From contig NZ_JANTEZ010000005.1 in the NCBI RefSeq assembly GCF_024978135.1, positions 186,001 through 250,000 of the forward strand: a stretch of DNA of 64,000 nt. The letters are read 5' to 3'. A program made the translations under genes and the position numbers. Below the pieces are notes generated by a model. It was not told the origin of the DNA. It made no database searches and worked only from the letters and a program-made list of their open reading frames with translations. The DNA comes from Herbiconiux gentiana (GTDB lineage Bacteria > Actinomycetota > Actinomycetes > Actinomycetales > Microbacteriaceae). Positions 18,620 through 27,798 of this stretch are shown piece after piece (position 1 is the first letter of the stretch; every line of letters starts with the position of its first letter).

Positions 18620-19900
18620 TCAGATCTCGACTCCCTCCCCGCCCGACTGCCTCAGCAGGTGACGGATGTCGCGCCGACTCGAGAGTCCTAGCCGGGCGAG
18701 CACGTTCGCGACGTGGAAATCGACCGTCTTGCGAGAGACGCCGACCCGGGCACTGATCTCGGCGCTCGTGAAGCCCCGGGCAACGAGTGTCGCCACTCGG
18801 CGCTGCTGTTCGCTCAAGGCGCTGAGCGGTCGGCTGCTGAGTGAGTCGGTGACGTCGGCTGCGGCGCCGGCGATGATGGAGTCGCAGCGGGCGACGAAGA
18901 TGCTCGCGCCCAGAGCGGCGAGTTCCGACCGCGCCTCCTTGTAGACGGCGAGGCCCTCGACCTTCCCGTCATCGCCGCCATGGCGCGTGAGCGCCGTGCC
19001 CGCGACGAGCCTGATCCACGCGCGGCCGAGCGGGTCCTCGCCGGGCCCGACGAGTTCGAGAGCGTGGTGGATGCTGTCGAGGGCGTCGCCCGATCGCCCA
19101 TCACGGTCGTGCAGAACGCTCGAGAAGGCGAAGAAATAGGGGTCGCTCGCGACGTCCGCCCCCCGGCTCCAGCCCGTGATCAGATGATCGGCGCGCTCGC
19201 GCTTCTTGAGGTGCCACGACGCCAATACCTGCAACCCCAGCCACTCGCTGCGACGGAAGTGGTGGGGGTGATCGGCCGACGGACCACCGAGGGCCGCGCC
19301 GTCGAGCGTGCGCTGCAGCGCGTTCCAGTCGTTCAGCCCGATCGCGAGGCAGATGCGGGCCCGCACCAGGGCGGCGGCGCGGAGCGGTTGGGCGTCGTTC
19401 CGGCCGGCGTCTCGGGTCGGAGGAAGCTCAGCGCGCTCGAGACGCTGCAGCGCGAGTGGCAGCTCACCCCGGGAGGCGGGAACGATGGCGCTGGCCGCGA
19501 TCGCGGTCGATCGGAGTTCGTCGAGGTCGTGCAGCTCGGCCAGCACGACGGCTTCCTCCCCCAGCCTCGCCGCCCTCGACCAGGTGCCCTCCCGCACGTT
19601 CACCATCACGAGGCCGGAAAGGGCCATCACCCTGACGGCCGGCCGGATGCCGTCGATTCCGAGCACCCGCTGGAACCCCGACCGGGCTCGGGCCAGCTCG
19701 CTGCGCGCGCTCTCCACCTCAGCAAGAGCGAGCAGCGCATCCGCATGCTCTCGCGCGGCCCCTTCGCCGAGCGCCGCAGCCGCCCGCCGGAGCTGTCCGA
19801 TGAAACGCGGCTCGGTTCCCGACCTGAGCTCGGCTGCGGCGATACGCCCCAGCTCATCGAGATCGTCGGACGGCAAGGGAGGTGAGGAGTCGGTGGCCAT
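18620..19900 (-). CDS. LuxR-family transcriptional regulator with TPR-like N-terminal region
   Basis: A 426-residue protein. The last 65 residues are a LuxR/GerE helix-turn-helix (SEQQRRVATLVARGFTSAEI, then VSRKTVDFHVANVLARLGL). The first 350 are Ala/Leu/Arg-rich helices resembling TPR-like repeats, as in MalT/LAL-type regulators. No AAA ATPase P-loop, receiver or membrane segment is present, so this is a stripped form of the family. The ATG was preferred over an upstream GTG because AGGGG precedes it, although 12 bases away. It sits upstream of the exported and wall-anchored genes in the same direction and likely controls them; the signal is unknown. Confidence 0.88.
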   Translation of the reverse strand: MATDSSPPLPSDDLDELGRIAAAELRSGTEPRFIGQLRRAAAALGEGAAREHADALLALAEVESARSELARARSGFQRVLGIDGIRPAVRVMALSGLVMVNVREGTWSRAARLGEEAVVLAELHDLDELRSTAIAASAIVPASRGELPLALQRLERAELPPTRDAGRNDAQPLRAAALVRARICLAIGLNDWNALQRTLDGAALGGPSADHPHHFRRSEWLGLQVLASWHLKKRERADHLITGWSRGADVASDPYFFAFSSVLHDRDGRSGDALDSIHHALELVGPGEDPLGRAWIRLVAGTALTRHGGDDGKVEGLAVYKEARSELAALGASIFVARCDSIIAGAAADVTDSLSSRPLSALSEQQRRVATLVARGFTSAEISARVGVSRKTVDFHVANVLARLGLSSRRDIRHLLRQSGGEGVEI

Positions 19901-20000
19901 GATCGCTGAGCCCCTGGGTTCAATACGGAACTGCCTTCTCACGGAGTCTAGCGAGCCGCCCGGGACAGGACACCACGGAAGCCCCGGATCGCGGGCGGAT

Positions 20001-20414
20001 TCAGCCCTGGCCCTGCCCGCCCACCCGCGCGATCAGCTGCTGGATGAACGGGATCAGCTCCTGCGCCTGCCCGACGCTCGCCATCCCGGTGGCGACGAGC
20101 GGCCAGACCGAGCCGATCGGTGTGGCGACGACGGCGGCGACGGCCGCGATCCACGAGAGGGCGCCGTTCCGCGACACGAACGCCAGCGCCAGGAACCCCA
20201 GCGCGACGATCGAGCAGATCGCGATCGATGCGACGATTGCGCCCACCGGCACGTCGAGCGCCCCGACGGTGGTGGCGTCGGCGCCCGCGATCAGGCCGAG
20301 CACGGGAAGCATCACGCCGACGACGGTCAGCAGGCAGAGCACCACCGCGGTGATGACGGCGGCCCAGACGGCGCGGGGGCGACGGCGGGCGGGGGTGCGG
20401 CTGAACGATCGCAT
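20001..20414 (-). CDS. Small integral membrane protein
   Basis: A 137-residue protein with a basic N-terminus (MRSFSRTPARRRPRAVWAA) and about three to four membrane segments, the last part ending IQQLIARVGGQGQG. GAGGAG lies just before the ATG. No family is recognised. It stands alone between the LuxR regulator and alanine dehydrogenase. The 200 bases upstream hold no gene; they show GAGCC repeats and the degenerate copy of the ald 3' end. Confidence 0.7.
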   Translation of the reverse strand: MRSFSRTPARRRPRAVWAAVITAVVLCLLTVVGVMLPVLGLIAGADATTVGALDVPVGAIVASIAICSIVALGFLALAFVSRNGALSWIAAVAAVVATPIGSVWPLVATGMASVGQAQELIPFIQQLIARVGGQGQG

Positions 20415-20616
20415 GGGGCTCCTCGAATGGCGGCGGCACCGCGCACGGCCTGGAAGCCCACGCGGTTCACCTAGAAGACGGCCGGCACCTGCACTTCGTC
20501 ACGCGCCGCCTCCCCGCCCGTCGCCCAGCGGCTCCTCCGGCACTCCGCCGACGCGCCGAGCCGAGCCGAGCCGACGAACCGAAGCAGCCAGCCCGCCTAG
20601 ACCGTAGCCTGCACCC

Positions 20617-21744
20617 CTAAACCGCAGCCCCCACCCCCACCGCCGCCGCGAGCGGCGTGTACCCGAAGTGCGGGAACGCCGCCGCCGTCGGCTCGTGCGT
20701 CAACCGCCCGTCGACCGTCGACACCGCCGCCGCGAGCGCCGCATCCCGCTCCACCGCCGAACGCCACCCGAGGTCGGCCAGCCGCACCACGTACGGCAGC
20801 GTCGCATTCGTCAGCGCCGCCGTCGACGTCGCCGGAACCGCACCCGGCATGTTCGCCACGCAGTAGAAGATCGTCTCCTCGACGGGGTACGTCGGCTCGT
20901 CGTGGGTCGTCGGTCGCGAGTCCTCGAAGCAGCCGCCCTGGTCGATGGCGATGTCGACCAGCACCGAGCCGCGTTTCATGCGAGACACGAGCTCGTGCGA
21001 GACCAGCTTCGGCGCGGCGGCGCCCGGCACCAGCACCGCGCCGATCACGAGATCGGCCTCCAGCACGCTGCGCTCCACCTCGAACGCGTTCGAGACCACG
21101 GTCTTGACCCGCCCGGCGAACACCTCGTCGATGTGCCGCAGCCGCGGGATCGACAGATCGAGCACGGTCACGTCCGCGCCTGCGGCGACGGCCTGCTGCA
21201 CGGCGTTCTCACCGGCCTGTCCGCCGCCGATCACCGTCACCTTGGCGGGCCGCACCCCGGGCACGCCGCCGAGCAGCACCCCGCGCCCGCCCTTCGAGCC
21301 CATCAGGTGGTAGCTGCCGACCATCACCGAGAGCCGTCCGGCGACCTCGCTCATCGGGGCGAGCAGCGGCAGCGATCCGTCGGCGAGCTGCACGGTCTCG
21401 TACGCGATCGAGGTCGCGCGCGACGCGATCAGCGCGGCGACGAGGGGCTCGGCGGCGGCCAGGTGAAGGTAGGTGAAAATGAGCTGCCCGGCGCGCATCC
21501 GCTCGTATTCGGGCTCGATCGGCTCTTTCACCTTCACGATCATCTCGGCGGCCCACACCGCGTCGACGTCGACGACGGATGCTCCCGCCGCCGCGTACTC
21601 GTCGTCGAGGATCGCCGAGCCGACGCCGGCCCCCGTCTCGACGAGCACCGTGTGCCCGTGCTTGACCAGCTCGAACACCCCCGACGGCGTCATCGCCACT
21701 CGGAACTCGTTGTTCTTGATCTCCTTCGGCACCCCGATGATCAC
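20617..21744 (-). CDS. ald: Alanine dehydrogenase
   Basis: A 375-residue NAD-dependent enzyme that interconverts alanine with pyruvate plus ammonia. [20 protein letters not shown] is the canonical start. KVKEP at 71-75 and TYLHLA at 91-96 carry the substrate-binding Lys and His. GGGQAGEN at 173-180 is the NAD-binding glycine loop. The length is typical. A divergent Lrp/AsnC-type regulator begins 142 bases away across a region with a near-perfect palindrome, which suggests control of ald by alanine. Soon after the TAG there is a degraded copy of the gene's end (period about 20). Confidence 0.97.
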   Translation of the reverse strand: MIIGVPKEIKNNEFRVAMTPSGVFELVKHGHTVLVETGAGVGSAILDDEYAAAGASVVDVDAVWAAEMIVKVKEPIEPEYERMRAGQLIFTYLHLAAAEPLVAALIASRATSIAYETVQLADGSLPLLAPMSEVAGRLSVMVGSYHLMGSKGGRGVLLGGVPGVRPAKVTVIGGGQAGENAVQQAVAAGADVTVLDLSIPRLRHIDEVFAGRVKTVVSNAFEVERSVLEADLVIGAVLVPGAAAPKLVSHELVSRMKRGSVLVDIAIDQGGCFEDSRPTTHDEPTYPVEETIFYCVANMPGAVPATSTAALTNATLPYVVRLADLGWRSAVERDAALAAAVSTVDGRLTHEPTAAAFPHFGYTPLAAAVGVGAAV

Positions 21745-21828
21745 GGTGGGCTCCTTCGCTCGTGGTCGACCGTCGCATTCGCGATCCGCCTCGATTATCG
21801 AGCGAGCGGATGCTCGTTGTCACCGTTT

Positions 21829-21843
21829 CCGAATATCATTCGG
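21829..21843. promoter_or_regulatory. Candidate operator for the AldR-type regulator
   Basis: CCGAATATCATTCGG has perfect 6-base arms around ATC. GTTTC and GAAAC flank it at slightly unequal distances. It lies between the divergent ald and lrp-type genes. Lrp/AsnC regulators commonly bind such AT-richer palindromes in this arrangement. Confidence 0.6.
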
Positions 21844-21886
21844 CTGAAACCGCACACGGCGCGGCAGAATTCGAAAGAGGGCCACG

Positions 21887-22399
21887 ATGGCGCACACCGG
21901 CGGAACAGCGGCGATCGACGACATCGACGAACGGATCGTCTGGGAGCTCTGCCGGGAGGCCCGGCTGCCGAACAAAGAGCTGGCCGAGCGGGTCGGCATC
22001 GCCCCGTCGACGTGTCTGGTGCGGGTGCGGGCGCTGCACGCGAGCGGGGTGCTGCGGTCGTTCCACGCGCAGCCCGACTGGGCGTCGCTCGGGCTGCCGA
22101 TCGAGGCGATCGTGCAGGTGCGGCTGAAGGCGCAGGCGCGGGCCGAGATCCGCAGCTATGCGCAGCGGGTGATCACCCTGCCGAACGTGCTGAACGTGTT
22201 CTTCCTCGGCGGGGCCGACGACTTCCTGATCCACGTGGCGTGCACCTCGACGGGGCAGCTGCGCGACTTCGTCGCCACCGAGCTCAGCATGGACAACTCG
22301 GTCGCCTCGACTCAGACGAACATCGTCTTCGACCACCTGATCGGCGTGCAGCACATGCAGCAGGGCAGCTCGTGGAGCGAGGTGCGCGAGGCGCTCTAG
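21887..22399 (+). CDS. Lrp/AsnC-family regulator (AldR-like)
   Basis: A 170-residue regulator. The N-terminal helix-turn-helix (IDERIVWELCREARLPNKEL and IAPSTCLVRVRALHASGVL) is followed by a RAM/ligand-binding domain with the AIVQVRLK start and a FLGGADDFLIHVA strand. The position divergent to ald is that of AldR in other actinobacteria, an alanine-responsive activator. A GAGGGCC stretch precedes the ATG. Its end overlaps the last 4 bases of the convergent deaminase gene. Confidence 0.92.
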   Translation: MAHTGGTAAIDDIDERIVWELCREARLPNKELAERVGIAPSTCLVRVRALHASGVLRSFHAQPDWASLGLPIEAIVQVRLKAQARAEIRSYAQRVITLPNVLNVFFLGGADDFLIHVACTSTGQLRDFVATELSMDNSVASTQTNIVFDHLIGVQHMQQGSSWSEVREAL

Positions 22400-22902
22400 T
22401 CCTCGTCCCAGAACCCCTCGTGCACCGCGGTCGCTCCCGGCAGCGCCACCGGCCCCACGACCTCCACGTCGCGCCCACCCCGCGCGAACACCTCGCGCGA
22501 CGGCAGCGCCAGCGTCGGCACGCCCTCCTGCGCGTCGACGAGCTCGCGCAGCGCCTCCTCCGACAGCGCGAACACCACGCGCGGGATGTCGGCCCAGTAG
22601 ATCGCCCCCGTGCACATCGCGCAGGGCTCGGTGCTCGTGTAGAGCGTCGAGCCGGCGAGCTCGTCGCGTTCGAGCTGCTGACCGGAGTCGCGCACGAGGT
22701 TGGTCTCGGCGTGACCGATGGGGTCGTGCCCGGTGTTCACGGTGTTCATCGCCTCGATGGTGAGGCCATCGGCGGTGACGAGCAGGGCGCCGAAGGGGTG
22801 GTCGCCGCGGTCACGGGCGGCGGCCGCCAGGGCGACGGCCCGCTCGAGGTGCGCGAGGTCGGACGGGGCGAGATCGGCGGGCGCGAGCGCGGGGTCGGTC
22901 AT
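22396..22902 (-). CDS. Nucleoside/guanine deaminase family protein
   Basis: A 168-residue member of the cytidine-deaminase-like zinc hydrolases. The zinc site is HAE at 64-66 with the proton-shuttling Glu, and PCAMC at 93-97. The N-terminal DRGDHPFGALLV and the STEPCAMCTGAIYWA region match the guanine deaminase/tRNA-adenosine deaminase group; the later part lacks the tRNA-binding tail of TadA, so a free purine base is the likelier substrate. It overlaps the Lrp-type gene end. It could be read from the same transcript as the prp operon upstream, after a 77-base gap. Confidence 0.88.
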   Translation of the reverse strand: MTDPALAPADLAPSDLAHLERAVALAAAARDRGDHPFGALLVTADGLTIEAMNTVNTGHDPIGHAETNLVRDSGQQLERDELAGSTLYTSTEPCAMCTGAIYWADIPRVVFALSEEALRELVDAQEGVPTLALPSREVFARGGRDVEVVGPVALPGATAVHEGFWDED

Positions 22903-22929
22903 CTACCCACCCTGGCACACGCCCCACCC

Positions 22930-22998
22930 GCCGAGCGCCCCCTAAGCCTCGACCGGCACGGGCCCCCGCCGAGCGCCCCCTACGCCTCGACCGGCACG
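22930..22998. repeat. 31-base duplication of the antiporter 3' end with its stop codon
   Basis: The segment from 22968 to 22998 (last codons and TAG of the antiporter) occurs again at 22930-22960 with one change in 31 bases, at a period of 38. Read on the minus strand both copies spell P-V-E-A and stop. Confidence 0.88.
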
Positions 22999-24200
22999 TG
23001 CTCGTCGTCGGGCGGCAGCGCCGCGCCCCCACGCGCCCGTCGCCGGATGAGCAGCCCGATCAGCGGATACAGCAGCACCGAGATCATCCCCGCCCCCACC
23101 AGCGCCGCCGCCGTCCCGGGCAGGATCGCCTGCCGCGACAGCGCGATCCCGGTGACCGCCACGATGATCGGCAGCCCGGTCGCCCCGAACAGCCCCAGCG
23201 CGAAGCGGTCGCGCCGCGACGACCCGGCCGGCGCCGCCAGCATGCTCGGCAGCCCCCGCACCACGAGGAGCAGCACGGCGAACACCGGCAGGAGCACCAG
23301 CGCGGCCGGGTCGGAGACCAGCGCCCCCAGGTCGAACGTGATGCCGGTGTAGATGAAGAACACCGGCACGAGGAACCCGAACGCGACCGCCTCGAGCTTC
23401 GCGTCGACCAGCTCGAGGTCGGGCTTGTTCACGCCCGACAGCAGCACCCGGCAGATCACGCCGGCGGCGAAGGCGCCGAGCAGCATGTCGAGCCCGAGCA
23501 CCACGCTCAGCACCACGAGCGCCGCGATCGCGAGCAGCACCAGCCGCACCGCGAACTGTCCGCTGGTATGCAGGGTCGCGGTCACGATGCGGTGCAGCCC
23601 GGTTCGCGGCCCGCGCGAGGCGGCCAGGATGCCCAGCAGCGCGATCGCCGTGAAGCCGATCAGCACCACGGCCGAGATGCCGGGCGAGCGCCCGCTCAGG
23701 AAGAGCGAGATGGCGATCAGCGGCCCGAACTCCCCCACGGCCCCGACGGCGGTGACGGCCCGCCCGAACGGGGTCGACAGCTCTCCGGCGTCGCGGAGCA
23801 TGGGCATGATCGTGCCCAGCGCCGTCGAGGTGAGCGCCACCCCGATGAACACCGCGGCCTCGAGGTCGGGCGCCACTAGGAACCCCACGGCGATCGCACC
23901 GACCAGCGAGATGCCCCAGCCGAGGGCAGCGCGCACGATCGGACGTCCGGCGATCGCGGCGAAGTCGATCTCCCGGCCCGCCATGAAGAACAGCAGCGCC
24001 AGCCCGAACTCCGCGATTGCTCCCGAGAACGGGCTCGGCCCGAGCCAGCCGAGCACGCTCGGCCCCACCAGCACCCCGAGCAGGATCTCGAACACCACCA
24101 GCGGCACCCGCGCCACCCGCCCCACCGCCGCGGCGACGAGCGGAGCCGCCACGGCGAGCGCGGCGATCAGCACGATGCCGACCGGATCAGCCTGATCCAC
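22980..24200 (-). CDS. CPA2-family cation:proton antiporter
   Basis: A 406-residue protein with about 12-13 membrane segments. The early helices match the KefB/CPA2 pattern: EILLGVLVGPSVLGWL, then AEFGLALLFFMAGREID and ALTSTALGTIMPML. A charged GREID element and a VYTGITF-type GITF stretch recur. It exchanges Na+ or K+ with protons, the ion being undetermined. It has no C-terminal RCK/TrkA-N domain, only a short RRRARGG tail, so any regulation must be through other proteins. GTG start; only 3 bases after the prpC stop, so it is probably part of the propionate operon. Confidence 0.9.
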   Translation of the reverse strand: MDQADPVGIVLIAALAVAAPLVAAAVGRVARVPLVVFEILLGVLVGPSVLGWLGPSPFSGAIAEFGLALLFFMAGREIDFAAIAGRPIVRAALGWGISLVGAIAVGFLVAPDLEAAVFIGVALTSTALGTIMPMLRDAGELSTPFGRAVTAVGAVGEFGPLIAISLFLSGRSPGISAVVLIGFTAIALLGILAASRGPRTGLHRIVTATLHTSGQFAVRLVLLAIAALVVLSVVLGLDMLLGAFAAGVICRVLLSGVNKPDLELVDAKLEAVAFGFLVPVFFIYTGITFDLGALVSDPAALVLLPVFAVLLLVVRGLPSMLAAPAGSSRRDRFALGLFGATGLPIIVAVTGIALSRQAILPGTAAALVGAGMISVLLYPLIGLLIRRRARGGAALPPDDEHVPVEA

Positions 24201-24203
24201 CCG

Positions 24204-25325
24204 CTACACCCCCGGCAGGTGCCGCTCGTCGACCCCGTCGTAGGCCGAGAGCGGCCTGATCAACGCGTTCGACGCCAGCTGCTCCCGGACGTGCGCCGTC
24301 CACCCCACGATCCGCGACGCCACGAACAGCGGCGTGAACAGCTCGGTGTCGAAGCCCATCAGGTGGTACGCCGGGCCCGACGGGTAGTCGAGGTTCGGCT
24401 TGATGCCCTTGCGCTCCTGCATCGCCTGGTCGAGCGCGTCGTAGAGCGCGAGCAGGTCGGGCCGGTCGTACTCGGCGACGAGGGTGTCGAGCGACGCCTT
24501 CATGGTGGGCACCCGCGAGTCGCCGTTCTTGTAGACCCGGTGCCCGAAGCCCATGATCTTGCGCTTCTCGGCCAACGCCGAGTCGAGCCACGCCTCGGCG
24601 GCCGAGGCCTCGCCGATCTCGTCGAAGACGTGCATCACGGCCTCGTTGGCGCCGCCGTGCAGCGGGCCCTTCAGCGCACCGATGCCCGCGACGACCGCCG
24701 AGTACAGGTCGCTGAGCGTCGAGGTGACGACGCGCGCGGTGAAGGTCGAGGCGTTGAACGAGTGCTCCGCGTACAGGATCATCGACACGTCGAACGCCTT
24801 CACGACCACGTCCGACGGCACGTCACCGAAGGTCATCCGCAGGAAGTTCGCCGAGTAGCCGAGCGACTCGTCGGGCTCCACGAGCTCCTGGCCACGCCGG
24901 CGGCGCTGGTCGTAGGCGACGATCGCGGGCAGGGCGGCGAGCAGGTGCACGGCCTTGCCGAGCGTGCCCTCCTCCGATGAGTCCTCCCACGCGGGGTCGA
25001 GCGCGCCGATGACGCTGACTGCGGTGCGCACGACGTCCATCGGATGCGCGGTCAGCGGCAGCTCGTCGATCACCCGTTTGACGGCCGGATCGAGGGCGCG
25101 CTGCGACCGCTCGGCCCGCTCGAAGGCGGCCAGTTCGGCGTCGGAGGGCAACTCACCGTTCCACAGCAGGTAGGCGACCTGCTCGAAGGAGCACGACGCC
25201 GCCAGCTCCTGCACCGGATACCCCCGGTAGAGCAGCGAGTTGGTCTCGGGGTTGACCTTCGACACGGCGGTGTGGTCGACGACGACGCCGGCCAGCCCCT
25301 TCTTGATCTCCTGCGGATCGGTCAT
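24204..25325 (-). CDS. prpC: 2-methylcitrate synthase
   Basis: A 373-residue citrate synthase-type enzyme condensing propionyl-CoA with oxaloacetate. Diagnostic pieces are NPETNSLLYRGYPVQELA, LHGGANEAVM, GFGHRVYKNGDSR with the catalytic His, and the Asp near the C-terminal third. The length and the prpB-prpD context favour 2-methylcitrate synthase over a housekeeping citrate synthase; the enzyme class can have both activities. It lies 59 bases after prpB. It is followed by an antiporter with 3 bases between. Confidence 0.93.
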   Translation of the reverse strand: MTDPQEIKKGLAGVVVDHTAVSKVNPETNSLLYRGYPVQELAASCSFEQVAYLLWNGELPSDAELAAFERAERSQRALDPAVKRVIDELPLTAHPMDVVRTAVSVIGALDPAWEDSSEEGTLGKAVHLLAALPAIVAYDQRRRRGQELVEPDESLGYSANFLRMTFGDVPSDVVVKAFDVSMILYAEHSFNASTFTARVVTSTLSDLYSAVVAGIGALKGPLHGGANEAVMHVFDEIGEASAAEAWLDSALAEKRKIMGFGHRVYKNGDSRVPTMKASLDTLVAEYDRPDLLALYDALDQAMQERKGIKPNLDYPSGPAYHLMGFDTELFTPLFVASRIVGWTAHVREQLASNALIRPLSAYDGVDERHLPGV

Positions 25326-25384
25326 CTCAGCACTCCTTCGTCAGCAGCATGGGCGTGGACGGCGTCGTCCCCGCGTCGAGGCGC

Positions 25385-26290
25385 TCAGCGCGCATCCGGA
25401 ACCTCGAAGTCGAACACCGAGGAGTCGAAGGCGTTGTAGCCCGCGTAGTCGACCAGTTCGTAGAGTCTGGCACGCGTCTGCATCGTGGCGACCTCGCTCT
25501 TCAGTGAACCTTCGGCGACGAGCGCGTCGAGCCCGCGCTCGGCGGCGCCCATCGCGATGCGCAGCAGCGAGACGGGGTAGATCACGAGGTTGGCGCCCAC
25601 CGACTCGAGCTCGCTGACGCTGAACAGCTCGCTCTTGCCGAACTCGGTCATGTTCGCCAGCATCGGCACGTCGACGGCAGCGCGCATGGCCTCGAACTCC
25701 GACAGGTCGGCCATCGCCTCGGGGAAGATCGCGTCGGCCCCGGCGTCGACGAGCTGCTTGGCGCGGTCGATCGCGGCACCGAGGCCATCGGCGGCGCGGA
25801 TGTCGGTGCGCGCCATGATCAGCAGGTTCGCGTCACGTCGGGCGTCGACGGCGGCCCGGATGCGCTTGACGGCCGTGTCGGCGTCGACCACCGCCTTGCC
25901 GTCGAGGTGCCCGCAGCGCTTGGGGTTGACCTGGTCCTCGATGTGCAGGCCGGAGACCCCGGCGTCCTCGAGGGTCTGCACCGTGCGCGCCACGTTCATC
26001 GGCTCGCCGAAGCCCGTGTCGGCGTCGATCAGCGTGGGCAGGTTCGTCATGCGCGAGATCTGCCCGCCCCGGGTCGCCACCTCGGTGAGCGTGGTCAGGC
26101 CGATGTCGGGCAGACCGAGGTCGGCGGCGATCACGGCACCCGAGATATAGACGCCGTCGAAGCCCTTCTGCTCGATCAGGCGGGCGCTCAGCGGGTTGAA
26201 GGCGCCGGGCATCCTGAGCAGTCGGCCGCTCGAGAGCGCCTGGCGGAAGGCGGCGCGCTTCTCGTGCGCCGGAACGGTGGAGTACAGCAT
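25385..26290 (-). CDS. prpB: 2-methylisocitrate lyase
   Basis: A 301-residue ICL/PEP-mutase family enzyme that splits 2-methylisocitrate into pyruvate and succinate. MPGAFNPLSARLIEQKGF and VYISG open the barrel, DADTGFG binds metal, KRCGH at 124-128 carries the catalytic Cys, and ARTD is conserved. The ATG overlaps the prpD stop by one base (TGATG), a sign of coupled translation. Confidence 0.96.
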   Translation of the reverse strand: MLYSTVPAHEKRAAFRQALSSGRLLRMPGAFNPLSARLIEQKGFDGVYISGAVIAADLGLPDIGLTTLTEVATRGGQISRMTNLPTLIDADTGFGEPMNVARTVQTLEDAGVSGLHIEDQVNPKRCGHLDGKAVVDADTAVKRIRAAVDARRDANLLIMARTDIRAADGLGAAIDRAKQLVDAGADAIFPEAMADLSEFEAMRAAVDVPMLANMTEFGKSELFSVSELESVGANLVIYPVSLLRIAMGAAERGLDALVAEGSLKSEVATMQTRARLYELVDYAGYNAFDSSVFDFEVPDAR

Positions 26291-27798
26291 CAGAACAGTC
26301 CCTTCGGGGTGGGGATGGCCTCGAGCAGGCCTGGCCGGGCGACGACGTTCAGCTGCCGCACCTCGTCGACGCTCAGGGCGGGGAGGCGCTCGGCCAGGGC
26401 GAGGAAGCGCTCGATCTCGGCCTCCTCCACGACGCCGGCGGCGAGCATCCGGAACTTGCGCACGTAATCGGCGCGGGCGAAGGGCCGGGCACCGAGCGGA
26501 TGCGCGTCGGCCACCGCGATCTCGTCGACCACGGTCGAGCCGTCGGCGAGCACGATCTCGACACGACCGCCGAACGCCTTCTCGGCGGGGTCGAGCGAGT
26601 GGTAGCGACGGGTCCACTCGGCGTCCTCGAGGGTCTGCACCTTGCGCCACAGCTCGACGGTGTCGGGGCGGCCGGAGCGCTCGGGGCTGTACGAGTCGAC
26701 GTGGTGCCAGGCGCCGTCCTGCAGCGCGACCGTGAAGATGTACGGGATCGAGTGGTCGAGCGTCTCGCGGCTGGCCGTTGGGTCGTACTTCTGCGGGTCG
26801 TTGGCGCCGGAGCCGATCACGACGTGCGTGTGGTGGCTGGTGTGGATCGTGACCGACACGACGTTCGCCGGGTCGGTGGTCTCCGGATGCTCGCGGTTGA
26901 GCTTGCGGGCGAGGTCGATCCACGCCTGCGCCTGGTACTCGGCCGAGTGCTCCTTCGTGTAGGTGTCGAGGATGGCGCGCTTCGCCTCGCCGTCCTCAGG
27001 CAGAGGGACTTCGTAGCGCGCATCCGGCCCGTCGAGGAGCCAGGCGATCACGCCGTCCTCGCCTTCGTAGATGGGGGTGGGGCTCGTCTGGCCGCGCATC
27101 GCCCGGTCGACCGCCTCGACGGCCATCTTGCCGGCGAAGGCGGGGGCGTGCGCCTTCCAGGTGGAGATCTCGCCCTTGCGCGACTGGCGGGTGGCCGTCG
27201 TGGTGTGCAGCGCCTGGCCGACGGCCTGGAAGATCGTGTCGACGTCGAGGCCGAGCAGGGTGCCGATGCCGGCGGCGGCCGACGGGCCGAGGTGGGCGAC
27301 GTGGTCGATCTTGTGCTCGTGCAGGCTGATCGCCTTGACCAGGTCGACCTGGATCTCGTAACCCGTGGCGATGCCGCGCACGAGGTCGGCGCCGGTGCAG
27401 CCGACGTGCTGGGCGACCGCGAGGATCGGCGGGATGTTGTCGCCCGGGTGCGAGTACTCGGCCGCGAGGAAGGTGTCGTGGTAGTCGAGCTCGCGCACGG
27501 CCACGCCGTTCGCCCAGGCGGCCCACTCGGGGCTCGCGGTGGTGGTGACGCCGAAGATCGCGGCTCCGGGGGTGGCAGGGTGGTCGAGCGCCTGGGCGCG
27601 GGCGGCGACACCCGGGCCGCGGGTGATGCTCGCCACGGCGACGGCGGCGTTGTCGATCACGCGATTGATGACCATCTCGGTGACCTCGTCGGTGACGGCG
27701 ACGGGGTCGGCGGCGACCCGGGCGATCTTGTGGGCCAGCTGGTCTTCGCGGGGCAGGTTCTCGTCGCTGCGGTGCACGCGCACGGGGTGGAGGTTCAT
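26290..27798 (-). CDS. prpD: 2-methylcitrate dehydratase
   Basis: A 502-residue MmgE/PrpD family enzyme removing water from 2-methylcitrate. Early motifs ELDYHDTFL and SHPGDN with ILAVAQ are strongly conserved in the family. The gene overlaps the regulator at 4 bases (ATGA) and prpB at one base. The hydration of 2-methyl-cis-aconitate that follows normally uses an aconitase; none is present in this window. Confidence 0.96.
   Translation of the reverse strand: MNLHPVRVHRSDENLPREDQLAHKIARVAADPVAVTDEVTEMVINRVIDNAAVAVASITRGPGVAARAQALDHPATPGAAIFGVTTTASPEWAAWANGVAVRELDYHDTFLAAEYSHPGDNIPPILAVAQHVGCTGADLVRGIATGYEIQVDLVKAISLHEHKIDHVAHLGPSAAAGIGTLLGLDVDTIFQAVGQALHTTTATRQSRKGEISTWKAHAPAFAGKMAVEAVDRAMRGQTSPTPIYEGEDGVIAWLLDGPDARYEVPLPEDGEAKRAILDTYTKEHSAEYQAQAWIDLARKLNREHPETTDPANVVSVTIHTSHHTHVVIGSGANDPQKYDPTASRETLDHSIPYIFTVALQDGAWHHVDSYSPERSGRPDTVELWRKVQTLEDAEWTRRYHSLDPAEKAFGGRVEIVLADGSTVVDEIAVADAHPLGARPFARADYVRKFRMLAAGVVEEAEIERFLALAERLPALSVDEVRQLNVVARPGLLEAIPTPKGLF

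Noticed and set aside
20415-20616. Small gene between the membrane protein and ald
   Set aside because: No frame has both a start with ribosome-binding site and non-repetitive content; the stretch shows GAGCC repeats and the degraded ald-end copy only.
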